From DATHGT01 sp035317605 (GTDB lineage: Bacteria; Methylomirabilota; Methylomirabilia; Rokubacteriales; CSP1-6), in assembly GCA_035317605.1 (NCBI GenBank), contig DATHGT010000008.1, forward strand, positions 1 to 9,618: DNA of 9,618 nt, in the 5' to 3' direction. Shown one piece after another: positions 1 through 6,351 of the stretch. Under the pieces are notes generated by a model. That model did not search any database. It worked only from the letters and a program-made list of their open reading frames with translations, and was not told the origin of the DNA. The position numbers were made by a program, and so were the translations under genes. Position 1 is the first letter of the stretch. Each line of letters starts with the position of its first letter.

Positions 1-1
1 G

Positions 2-481
2 CGGGACGGAAAGCTCCTGACCATTGGCTGTACGGAACCGTGGCTGTGGGAAAACTTCTGCCGGGCCATCGACCGCCCGGACTACGCGCGCTTCGCCCGC
101 AAGCCCGACCAGTTCGTGCGCGCCGCCAACGCCGAGGAAGAGGGCGCGCGCCGGGAGATCGAGGCGATCATCCGCACCCGCGACCGCGACGAGTGGTACG
201 AGCGGCTGACGAAAGCCGATGTCTGCGTGGGCAAGGTGTACGACGTCGAGGAGATGGTGGCCGACCCCCAGGTGCTCCACCGGCGGATGGTCGTCGACAT
301 CCAGCACCCGACCCTCGGCAACGTCCGCCAGGTGGGGATCGCGATCAAGCTGTCGGAGACTCCGGGCAGCATCCGCAGCGCGGCGCCGACCTCCGGCCAG
401 CACACCGACGCGGTCCTCAAGGACCTCGGGCTCGGCGCCGACGAGATCTCAGCGCTGCGCGGCAAGGGCGTGATCGGCTGA
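2..481 (+). CDS. CaiB/BaiF-type (class III) CoA-transferase, C-terminal part
   Basis: This is the 3' end of a gene cut by the left window edge. An open frame runs from base 2 to a TGA at 479-481, giving 159 residues with no start codon that looks native. The visible protein matches the C-terminal part of class III CoA-transferases, which move CoA between a carboxylic acid and an acyl-CoA and usually have about 400 residues. Recognisable stretches are LLTIGCTEPWLWENFCRAI, the block around RTRDRDEWYERLTKADVCVG, then VYDVEEMVADPQVLHRRM, and a family-typical tail mentioning a GQHTDAVLKDLGL helix. The catalytic Asp of the family lies in the missing N-terminal half, so the substrate cannot be guessed. 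Its stop is one base from the stop of the convergent propeller gene. The family call is confident; the substrate is unknown. Confidence 0.9.
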   Translation, partial: RDGKLLTIGCTEPWLWENFCRAIDRPDYARFARKPDQFVRAANAEEEGARREIEAIIRTRDRDEWYERLTKADVCVGKVYDVEEMVADPQVLHRRMVVDIQHPTLGNVRQVGIAIKLSETPGSIRSAAPTSGQHTDAVLKDLGLGADEISALRGKGVIG

Positions 482-482
482 C

Positions 483-1478
483 TCACTCGATGACGCCCAG
501 GCGGCCGTTGTGGCTGCCCATGTACCAGAGGCGGCCCTCGGCGTCGACGATCATCTTGCGGATCCCGACGTCCTTCGACGGGAGCTGAAAGACGCGGGTG
601 ACGCCGGTCCGGGGATCGAGGCGGACGACGGTGTCGGTCTGGATCTCGTTGGCCCACACGATCCCTCCGCCGTCGACCGTGACCGCGTAGGGTCCGCCGG
701 TCGGGCCGTGGGGCAGCGCGTACTCCTTCACGATCTTCTGGGTCGCGGGATCGACCTGCAGCAGCTTGCCGTTGCCGTAGAGCGTCACCCATAGAGATCC
801 GTCGGGCGCGACGGCCATGCGCCGCGGGCGAGAGCCCGGCTCCATCGCCATCTCGGTGATCTTGCCGGTCGCCGGATCGACCCGCCCCAGGCGATCACCG
901 CCGAGCTGGCAGAACCAGACCTGGCCGGCCTTGTCGATGGCCAGACCGTACGGGTTGCCGCGGGTCTTGTACTCGGTGATCTTGCCGCTCGCGCGATCGA
1001 GACGGCCGATGCGGTGGCCGCCCTGGACCGTGAACCAGATCGTGCCCTTGTCGTCGATGACCAGCGTGTGAGGATCGCCGCCCGAGGGCGCCTTGTGCTC
1101 AATCACTTTGCCGGTCGCGGGATCGAGATGACCGATCGTGCCGTTCCCGTTGCCCGTGTACCAGACCTGGCCCTCGCGGTCGACGAGCAGGCCGTGCGGA
1201 CGCGCGCCCTCGGGCATGTCCCACTCCGTGAACTTCTTGGTCTTCGTGTCGAAGCGGGCGATCTTGTTGCCGAACATCACGGCCACGTAGATGTTGCCGT
1301 CCGGTCCCGGCGCCGGGTCGCGCGCGAACTTCGGCGTGGGCACCGGCCACTCCGAGATCTTGCCCTCGAACTGGGGCCGGGCGCCGGGGGCGATCCCGTA
1401 GTTCGATCCGCCGGCGTGCACCAGCGGAACCGCCGCGAGCACGAGGCCGAGGGTGAGAGCGCGGACGCCGTGGCGCAT
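483..1478 (-). CDS. exported virginiamycin-B-lyase-like (Vgb/SMP-30 type) beta-propeller protein
   Basis: This 331-residue protein has a signal peptide: MRHG, Arg6, a hydrophobic stretch at about residues 8-20, and a likely cut after the alanine in VHAGG. The rest is a beta-propeller. The blade-edge motif D-x-x-T/S-G-K-I-T-E recurs near residues 77, 119, 161, 201, 243 and 288, each following a G-x-I/V-W-(F/Y)-T type strand. Streptogramin B lyase (about 300 residues, cytoplasmic) opens a cyclic peptide lactone. This copy is exported and its catalytic His/Glu residues could not be aligned by eye, so antibiotic degradation should not be assumed; a periplasmic lactone-acting or sensor role is equally possible. 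The ATG at 1478 was chosen over upstream in-frame starts because AGGAGGT (1491-1485) sits at the right distance and the signal peptide begins there. It is the last gene of the minus-strand cluster. Confidence 0.86.
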   Translation of the reverse strand: MRHGVRALTLGLVLAAVPLVHAGGSNYGIAPGARPQFEGKISEWPVPTPKFARDPAPGPDGNIYVAVMFGNKIARFDTKTKKFTEWDMPEGARPHGLLVDREGQVWYTGNGNGTIGHLDPATGKVIEHKAPSGGDPHTLVIDDKGTIWFTVQGGHRIGRLDRASGKITEYKTRGNPYGLAIDKAGQVWFCQLGGDRLGRVDPATGKITEMAMEPGSRPRRMAVAPDGSLWVTLYGNGKLLQVDPATQKIVKEYALPHGPTGGPYAVTVDGGGIVWANEIQTDTVVRLDPRTGVTRVFQLPSKDVGIRKMIVDAEGRLWYMGSHNGRLGVIE

Positions 1479-1484
1479 CGTGGA

Positions 1485-1491
1485 ACCTCCT
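1485..1491 (-). promoter_or_regulatory. strong Shine-Dalgarno of the Vgb-like gene
   Basis: On the minus strand the sequence reads AGGAGGT, six bases before the ATG at 1478-1476. It is close to the ideal anti-16S complement and the clearest ribosome site in the window. It fixes the start of the propeller gene and argues against longer N-terminal versions that would run into the upstream hydrolase gene. Confidence 0.85.
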
Positions 1492-1498
1492 GTCTCTC

Positions 1499-1528
1499 GT
1501 CGGGCCGCGCGCTCGCGCGCGGCCCGAC
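1499..1528 (-). other. perfect 13-bp GC-rich inverted repeat (hairpin) between two genes
   Basis: The arms 1499-1511 (gtcgggccgcgcg) and 1516-1528 (cgcgcggcccgac) are exact reverse complements around a four-base loop, ctcg. The hairpin begins ten bases after the hydrolase stop (1538) and ends just before the Shine-Dalgarno of the propeller gene. No run of T follows on either strand, so it is not a classic intrinsic terminator. It could slow or partly terminate transcription, protect the 3' end of the upstream message, or act in the leader of the downstream gene. The structure is plain in the sequence; the role is inferred. Confidence 0.75.
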
Positions 1529-1537
1529 CCGAAAGCA

Positions 1538-2326
1538 TCAGTGTACGTCGATGAAGCCCAGCAGCAGCGCGTTGAAGCGTTCGGCCTGGTCGCACGGGGT
1601 GACGTGGCCCGAGTCCTCGACGACGATCAGCTCCGCTCCGGGGATCGATTGCTGGAGCAGACGTTTGGCGGCCAGTGGAACCGTGGCGTCGCGGTCGCCG
1701 GCCATCACGAGCGTCGGGCAACGAAGCTCGGCGAGCCGCCGGCTAACGTCGAAGCGTGCAAGTCCGCGGAGAGCAGCGAAGTACGTCCGTCGTGGGTTGC
1801 TCGCGAGACTCGCGACCGCGGCGAGGTACAGCTCGCGCTGATCGGGGCGTGGAAACAATCCGCGCGCCACGTGCGCCGCCACCGTCCGCATCGGCGCGCA
1901 CGCCAGCAGTCCGAGCCGCGCCAGCAGGCGAAGCGTGCCCCGCGGGCCCGCGGTCACCGGCCGCGCGAACGTGTTGACCAGGGTCAGCGAGCGCACGCGC
2001 GCGGGGTGATCGAGCGCGAGGGCCAGGGCCACGCACCCGCCGAGCGAGAGCCCGACCACGTGAGCGGGCGGCGCGGCGAGTGACTGAAGCAGCGCAGCGA
2101 CGTCGGCCGCCAGCGTCGCGACGGTCAGGCGCCCGGCGCCGCGCGGAGATCGGCCGTGACCGCGAAGATCGGGAGCGATGACCCGGTACGCCGCGCTCAG
2201 CGCGGGAAGTTGAAATCGCCAGTCCGAGGACGACGACCCGAGGCCGTGAAGGAGGACGATCGGCGGCCCGGCGGGATTACCGCAGATATCGCGATAGAGG
2301 GGGACGGGCTCAGCGCGGGGCGGCAC
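1538..2326 (-). CDS. alpha/beta-hydrolase fold protein (enol-lactonase/esterase-like)
   Basis: This is a complete 262-residue cytoplasmic alpha/beta-hydrolase. The oxyanion-hole HG lies in VLLHGLGSSSSDW (residues 24-36), the DLRGHGRS loop at 53-60, and the nucleophile Ser94 in GLSLGG (92-97). The acid is likely Asp211 in MAGDRDATVP, and the base is His241 in EDSGHVTP. Length and motif spacing match the 3-oxoadipate enol-lactonase and related C-C or ester hydrolase group (about 260 residues). The start is a GTG at 2326 without a clear Shine-Dalgarno, 26 bases after the dehydratase stop, so translation may be coupled to that gene. Hydrolysis of a lactone or ester made by neighbouring enzymes is a reasonable guess, but the substrate cannot be read from the sequence. 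The fold is certain and the name is generic. Confidence 0.92.
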   Translation of the reverse strand: MPPRAEPVPLYRDICGNPAGPPIVLLHGLGSSSSDWRFQLPALSAAYRVIAPDLRGHGRSPRGAGRLTVATLAADVAALLQSLAAPPAHVVGLSLGGCVALALALDHPARVRSLTLVNTFARPVTAGPRGTLRLLARLGLLACAPMRTVAAHVARGLFPRPDQRELYLAAVASLASNPRRTYFAALRGLARFDVSRRLAELRCPTLVMAGDRDATVPLAAKRLLQQSIPGAELIVVEDSGHVTPCDQAERFNALLLGFIDVH

Positions 2327-2352
2327 GCGTCAGGACGGCGGTGTGCGCGGCT

Positions 2353-4068
2353 TCACCGTTTCGCGCGAGCGACGAGGTCCGGATGGCGAAGGAAGTCGAA
2401 GTCGCAGCCCTCGTCGGCCTGGAGCACGTGGTCGAAGAAGAGCTTGCGGTAGCCGCGAAGCGGCGGCGGCTTGGCGTCACCCAGCGCGGCGCGCCGCCGA
2501 GCCAGCTCGGCGGCGTCGACGAGGAGGTCGAGCCGCCGCTCCTTCACGCTGACCCGGATCCGATCGCCGTGACGCACGACACCGAGGGGGCCGCCGGCCG
2601 CCGACTCCGGCGTGACGTGGAGCACGACGGTGCCGTAGGCGGTGCCGCTCATGCGCGCGTCGGAGATCCTCAGCATGTCCTTCACGCCCGCGCGGCTCAG
2701 CTTGCGCGGGATCGGCAGGTAGCCGGCCTCGGGCATGCCCGGCGCGCCCAGCGGCCCCGCGTTCTTCAGCACGAGCGCGTCGGCGGCGGTGACGTCCAGC
2801 GCGGGATCGTCGATGCGCGCGGCGAGATCGTCCAGCGATTCGAACACGACCGCGCGCGCCTCGGTCTCGAACAGCCGCGAGTCGGCGGCCGAGCGCTTGA
2901 GGATGGCGCCGCCGGGGGCCAGCGAGCCGAAGAGCGCGACGAGCCCGCCGACGGACTGGAAGGGATCGCGGGCGCTGCGGATCACCGACCGATCGACGAA
3001 GCCGCTCCCCTCCGCGGCCAGCCGCTCGCCGAGGGTCCGCCCGGTCACGGTGAGGCAGTCGAGGTGAAGCTGCGGCGACAGCTCGCGCAGCACCACGCCG
3101 AGACCGCCGGCCGCGAAGAGGTCTTCCATGTAGTGCTCGCCCGACGGCTTGAGGTCGACCAGGACAGGCGTCTCTTCGCTCAGACGATTCAGCTCGTCGA
3201 GCGAGATCGCCACCCCGGTCCGGCCGGCGATCGCGGTGAGATGGATGAGCGCGTTGGTGGAGCCGCCGATGGCCAGCAGCACGCGGAGCGCGTTCTCGAA
3301 GGCGTGGGGCGTGAGGATGCGGTCGGGCGTGAGCCCGGAGCGGATCAGCGCCACCGCCACTTCGCCCGTCGCCTCGGCGGCACGCAGCCGATCGGAGTGC
3401 ACGGCGGGTATGGCCGCGGTTCCGGGCAGCGTCATGCCCAGCGCCTCGGCCACGCACGCCATTGTGCTCGCGGTGCCCATCACCGCGCAGGTGCCGGTCG
3501 TCGTCGCGAGACGGCCTTCGACGGTCGCGATGGCTTCGGCGGAAACTTCCCCCGCCCGATATTTGGCCCAGAAGCGGCGACAATCCGTGCAGGCGCCAAG
3601 GCGCTCGCCCTCATGGCGTCCGGTCATCATCGGCCCGGCGACGAGCTGGATCGCGGGAACGTTGGCAGACGCCGCGCCCATGAGCTGAGCGGGAACGGTC
3701 TTGTCGCAGCCGCCCACGAGCACGACAGCGTCCATGGGCTGGGCGCGGATCATCTCCTCGACGTCCATCGACATGAGGTTGCGATAGAGCATGCTGGTGG
3801 GCTCGAGGAAGACCTCGCCGAGCGAGATCGTGGGGAACGGAACGGGCAGCGCGCCGGCCGCGAGCACGCCGCGCTTGACCGCGTCGATCAGCTCCGGCAG
3901 GTGACGGTGGCAGTTGTTGAACCCGCTCCCCGAATCCGCGATGCCCACGATCGGCCGCTCGAGCGCCGCACTCGAATACCCCATCGACTTCGCGAACGAC
4001 CGCCGCAGATACAGCGCGAAGTCGGGATCGCCGTAGTTGGTGAGTCCTTGCGCCAGTCCGTGAGCCAT
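2353..4068 (-). CDS. IlvD/Edd family dehydratase, L-arabinonate (sugar-acid) dehydratase type
   Basis: This 571-residue enzyme of full family length removes water from a 2,3-dihydroxy acid to give a 2-keto-3-deoxy acid, using an Fe-S cluster and Mg2+. Candidate [2Fe-2S] ligands are Cys53 (NNCHRH), Cys121 (GGCDKT) and Cys194 (TGTCAVMGT). Metal and catalytic candidates are Glu85, Asp122, Lys123 (the carbamylated-Lys position), Glu447 and Ser474 (RMSGTAYG). The spacings Cys-68-Cys-73-Cys, and 421 residues from Cys53 to Ser474, equal those I recall for Rhizobium L-arabinonate dehydratase (Cys59/127/200, Ser480), supporting a [2Fe-2S] sugar-acid enzyme. The block TISLGEVFLEPTSMLYRNLM also fits that branch. 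A role in valine/isoleucine synthesis is less likely but not excluded. The start is ATG at 4068, with a weak ribosome site and a promoter candidate very close upstream. It is the first gene of the minus-strand cluster. Confidence 0.93.
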   Translation of the reverse strand: MAHGLAQGLTNYGDPDFALYLRRSFAKSMGYSSAALERPIVGIADSGSGFNNCHRHLPELIDAVKRGVLAAGALPVPFPTISLGEVFLEPTSMLYRNLMSMDVEEMIRAQPMDAVVLVGGCDKTVPAQLMGAASANVPAIQLVAGPMMTGRHEGERLGACTDCRRFWAKYRAGEVSAEAIATVEGRLATTTGTCAVMGTASTMACVAEALGMTLPGTAAIPAVHSDRLRAAEATGEVAVALIRSGLTPDRILTPHAFENALRVLLAIGGSTNALIHLTAIAGRTGVAISLDELNRLSEETPVLVDLKPSGEHYMEDLFAAGGLGVVLRELSPQLHLDCLTVTGRTLGERLAAEGSGFVDRSVIRSARDPFQSVGGLVALFGSLAPGGAILKRSAADSRLFETEARAVVFESLDDLAARIDDPALDVTAADALVLKNAGPLGAPGMPEAGYLPIPRKLSRAGVKDMLRISDARMSGTAYGTVVLHVTPESAAGGPLGVVRHGDRIRVSVKERRLDLLVDAAELARRRAALGDAKPPPLRGYRKLFFDHVLQADEGCDFDFLRHPDLVARAKR

Positions 4069-4077
4069 CTCGCGCGG

Positions 4078-4106
4078 AAGCTACTACGGCGACTGGGTCC
4101 GGTCAA
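4078..4106 (-). promoter_or_regulatory. candidate promoter of the dehydratase gene, possibly leaderless
   Basis: On the minus strand TTGACC (4106-4101) is followed after 17 bases by TAGCTT (4083-4078). The ATG begins only nine bases after the -10-like box. A transcript starting at the usual distance would have almost no 5' leader, which agrees with the poor Shine-Dalgarno of this gene. The -35 box is good and the -10 box is weak (3 of 6). This is inference by eye. Confidence 0.4.
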
Positions 4107-4142
4107 GAACGCGCCCGGCGGCGCACCGCGGCCGCAGGCGCG

Positions 4143-4182
4143 TGGTAGGATCGCGCCCGGGTTCGCCATCACGCGAGGGGAG
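4143..4182 (+). promoter_or_regulatory. candidate extended -10 and Shine-Dalgarno of the LLM oxidoreductase gene
   Basis: TG at 4143-4144, one base, then TAGGAT at 4146-4151 makes an extended -10 candidate; no convincing -35 box was found. GAGGGGAG at 4175-4182 lies seven bases before ATG 4190. This ribosome site decides the start: an in-frame GTG at 4142 would add 16 poorly conserved-looking residues and overlap the -10 box. The imperfectly spaced arms CGCGTG (4139-4144) and CACGCG (4170-4175) flank the -10 and might bind a regulator. Confidence 0.45.
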
Positions 4183-4189
4183 ATCGACC

Positions 4190-5392
4190 ATGCGATTCGG
4201 CCTGCTCTACGAGGCGCAGCGACCGTTTTCGGGTACCGACGTCGACTGGAACAAGCTCTACAAGGAGACGCTCGAGCAGTGCGTACTCGCCGACAAGATG
4301 GGCTTCGACAATCTCTGGTTCGTCGAGCACCACTTCCTGACGGGCTTCTCGGGGTCGCCGTGCCCGGAGGTGCTGCTGGGCGCGCTGAGCCAGCTGACCA
4401 AGCGCATCCGCATCGGCTTCGGCGTGAGCATCCTTCCCGCGCACCATCCGATCCACATCGCCGAGCGCGCGGCCATGCTCGATCAGCTGACCGACGGGCG
4501 TCTCGAATTCGGGACGGGACGCTCCAACGCCTACGAGCAGGTCGGCCAGGGCATCGATCCCCGCAACACGCGGGCGATGTGGGAAGAATCGCTGCGGATG
4601 CTCCCCCGCATCTGGGCGGACGCCGAGTTCTCCCACGAGGGAACGTTCTGGAAGGTGCCGTCGCGGAACGTGCTGCCCAAGCCCTACCAGAAGCCTCACC
4701 CGCCCTTCTATCTCGCGTGCACGCAGACCGAGAGCTACGACGTCGCGGCCGCGAACGGGATCGGCGTGCTGTCGTCGGCCACCTACGCGACGACCATCCT
4801 GGCCGGGCACGTCAAGCGCTACCGCGAGCGGGTGAAGGACGCCAAGCCCGCGGGAGCGTTCATCAATGAATACTGGGGCAACAACGTCCACACCTTCTGC
4901 GGCCAGGACAACGACGAGGCGCGGAAAACCGCGGCGCTGTCGCTCAAGACGTTCTTCGGTCCGGACAAGCCGTACATCCGCGATCGGGTCAACGCCTACG
5001 AGCAGCTCCTGGAGGAGTGGGGCGGCGTGCCCGATCACCTGAAGGCCGACTTCGGCCGATGGCTGCGACAGTCGGACGAGGCGCACAAGGAGCAGGCCGC
5101 GCAGGTCGGCATCTCGCTCGACTCCGGCCCCGGCGCGGCGCGGGCGGCGTTCGGCCAGATGGATCCCGACACCCTGTGCGACCGCGGCATCATCATCGCG
5201 GGCGATCCCGAGAGCTGCATCCGGGGCGTGCGTCTCTACGAGGAAGCCGGGGTCGACCAGGTCATCTCGATCATGCAGACGGAGATCATCCCGCACGAGC
5301 GGGCGATGAGCTCCATCGAGATGTTCGGCAAGCACGTGATCCCGGCGTGCCGGGCTGAGTCGCGGGCCAAGGCCGTTCCCGCGGGAGTGTAG
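4190..5392 (+). CDS. LLM class (luciferase-like) flavin-dependent oxidoreductase
   Basis: This complete 400-residue TIM-barrel oxidoreductase belongs to the bacterial luciferase/F420 superfamily, which uses FMNH2 or F420 to oxidise or reduce small organic molecules. Family marks are MRFGLLYE at the N-terminus, LADKMGFDNLWFVEHHF (residues 33-49), IGFGVSILPAHHPIHIAERAAM (75-96, with the repeated His pair), LDQLTDGRLEFGTGRS (97-112), and a C-terminal GDPESCIRGVRLYEEAGVDQ (338-357). At 400 residues it is longer than the usual 330-350 because of a middle section (about 225-325) rich in charged helices. The EHHF and GRLEFGTGR motifs favour the FMN monooxygenase side, but F420 use cannot be ruled out. 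The epimerase gene follows after 4 bases, so they form one operon. The substrate is unknown. Confidence 0.92.
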   Translation: MRFGLLYEAQRPFSGTDVDWNKLYKETLEQCVLADKMGFDNLWFVEHHFLTGFSGSPCPEVLLGALSQLTKRIRIGFGVSILPAHHPIHIAERAAMLDQLTDGRLEFGTGRSNAYEQVGQGIDPRNTRAMWEESLRMLPRIWADAEFSHEGTFWKVPSRNVLPKPYQKPHPPFYLACTQTESYDVAAANGIGVLSSATYATTILAGHVKRYRERVKDAKPAGAFINEYWGNNVHTFCGQDNDEARKTAALSLKTFFGPDKPYIRDRVNAYEQLLEEWGGVPDHLKADFGRWLRQSDEAHKEQAAQVGISLDSGPGAARAAFGQMDPDTLCDRGIIIAGDPESCIRGVRLYEEAGVDQVISIMQTEIIPHERAMSSIEMFGKHVIPACRAESRAKAVPAGV

Positions 5393-5396
5393 AGGC

Positions 5397-6335
5397 ATGT
5401 CGATCCTGGTGATCGGAGCGACCGGCTTCATCGGGCCACGGTTGATCAAGCGTCTGGTCGCGCGGGGCGAGACCGTGGTCGGCATGGACGTGAACCCCGG
5501 CGCGGCGGCGTTCGGCAACGTTCCCATCGGGGCGCCGGTGATCCGCGGGGACGTCACCCGCTTCGACGACGTGATGCGGACGATCGTGGAGGTCAAGCCC
5601 GAGCGCGTGATCAACCTCGCCTACGGCCTCGGCGCGGGCGAGGGCAACCCGCACCAGGTGTTCCTGCTCGACGTCCTCGGCATGGACAACGTGTTCGAGG
5701 CCGCGCGCCTGGCCGGCGTCGCGCGCGTGGTCTACGCCAGCTCGATCGCGGTGAGCGGCCAGCAGAGCCACTTCGGCGAGCGCCCGGTGACCGAGGACGA
5801 TCCGGTCCACGGGACCAGCCAGTACGCGATGCACAAGATCATCAACGAGTTCCAGGCCAAGAAGTACATCAAGAACTATGGAATGTCGATCACGGGCGTC
5901 CGCCCCGCCAACGTGACCGGCCCCGACAAGGTGCGCGGTTCGGTCGACCACGTCCAGCTCATGGTCGACGCCGCCCGCGGCAAGCCCGTGCACCTCCCGA
6001 AGAAGGGGTTCATGCGCCTGCTCATCCACGTGGAGGACATCGCGGAGGTCTTCACCCGCGTGCTGCTGGCCGACAAGCCCCGTCACGACGTCTACAACTC
6101 CGGCGGGATTCCCGCGAGCCTCGGCGAGCTGGCCGACATCGTGCGCGGCTTCCTCCCCAACGCCCAGATCACCTTCGCCCAGGACGGCGGCCGCGAGGAG
6201 TCCGGAAACTATCTCGTCGACTGGAGCCGGCTGGCCAGCGAGTTCGGCGTCGAGTACCCCGGCCTGCACACGCGCGTGCTGGAAGTCATCAACGACGTCC
6301 GCCGCGAGGAGGGCCTCCCCCTCGTCGGCGGTTGA
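5397..6335 (+). CDS. NAD-dependent epimerase/dehydratase (extended SDR)
   Basis: This complete 312-residue extended short-chain dehydrogenase/reductase has the nucleotide-binding GATGFIG at residues 7-13. Asp31 ends beta-2 and points to NAD+ rather than NADP+. The catalytic set is Ser115/Ser116 in YASSIAVSG, Tyr143 and Lys147 (SQYAMHK), with RPANVTGP (169-176) as the substrate-domain motif. Relatives interconvert or oxidise sugars and nucleotide sugars (UDP-glucose 4-epimerase, uronate dehydrogenase). The native reaction is not readable here. The start ATG 5397 is four bases after the upstream stop; GGGAG at 5383-5387 inside the preceding gene is the likely ribosome site, so translation is probably coupled. 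A dehydrogenase role next to the flavin enzyme and sugar-acid dehydratase is plausible but inferred. Confidence 0.92.
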   Translation: MSILVIGATGFIGPRLIKRLVARGETVVGMDVNPGAAAFGNVPIGAPVIRGDVTRFDDVMRTIVEVKPERVINLAYGLGAGEGNPHQVFLLDVLGMDNVFEAARLAGVARVVYASSIAVSGQQSHFGERPVTEDDPVHGTSQYAMHKIINEFQAKKYIKNYGMSITGVRPANVTGPDKVRGSVDHVQLMVDAARGKPVHLPKKGFMRLLIHVEDIAEVFTRVLLADKPRHDVYNSGGIPASLGELADIVRGFLPNAQITFAQDGGREESGNYLVDWSRLASEFGVEYPGLHTRVLEVINDVRREEGLPLVGG

Positions 6336-6339
6336 ACGC

Positions 6340-6346
6340 GAGGTGA
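6340..6346 (+). promoter_or_regulatory. Shine-Dalgarno deciding the start of the TIR gene
   Basis: GAGGTGA lies five bases before a GTG at 6352. An alternative in-frame GTG at 6343 falls inside this motif and has only GCGAG in front of it. The 6352 start is therefore preferred, giving an N-terminus of MGITRRIYVSLP that leads straight into the first beta strand. Confidence 0.65.
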
Positions 6347-6351
6347 CTCAC

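Noticed and set aside
483..1721. Longer version of the propeller gene starting at 1721
   Set aside because: The extra 81 residues are Arg-rich, overlap the hydrolase gene and would bury the signal peptide and the AGGAGGT ribosome site.
4139..4175. CGCGTG/CACGCG inverted arms around the -10 candidate as an operator
   Set aside because: Six-base arms with a 25-base gap are expected by chance in DNA this rich in GC; mentioned only in the regulatory entry.
4142..4189. GTG start at 4142 for the LLM gene
   Set aside because: It lacks a ribosome site and overlaps the promoter candidate, while the ATG at 4190 has GAGGGGAG seven bases upstream and gives the family-typical N-terminus.
2341..4869. An 842-codon open frame on the + strand
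   Set aside because: It runs antisense through the whole dehydratase gene and on, out of frame, into the LLM gene, crossing the divergent promoter region. Its translation is Arg/Gly/His-rich low-complexity typical of GC-rich shadow frames, and both overlapped genes have clear domains.
6343..6351. GTG start at 6343 for the TIR gene
   Set aside because: It lies inside the GAGGTGA motif that correctly serves the GTG at 6352. It would add only three residues, so this is a preference, not a certainty.
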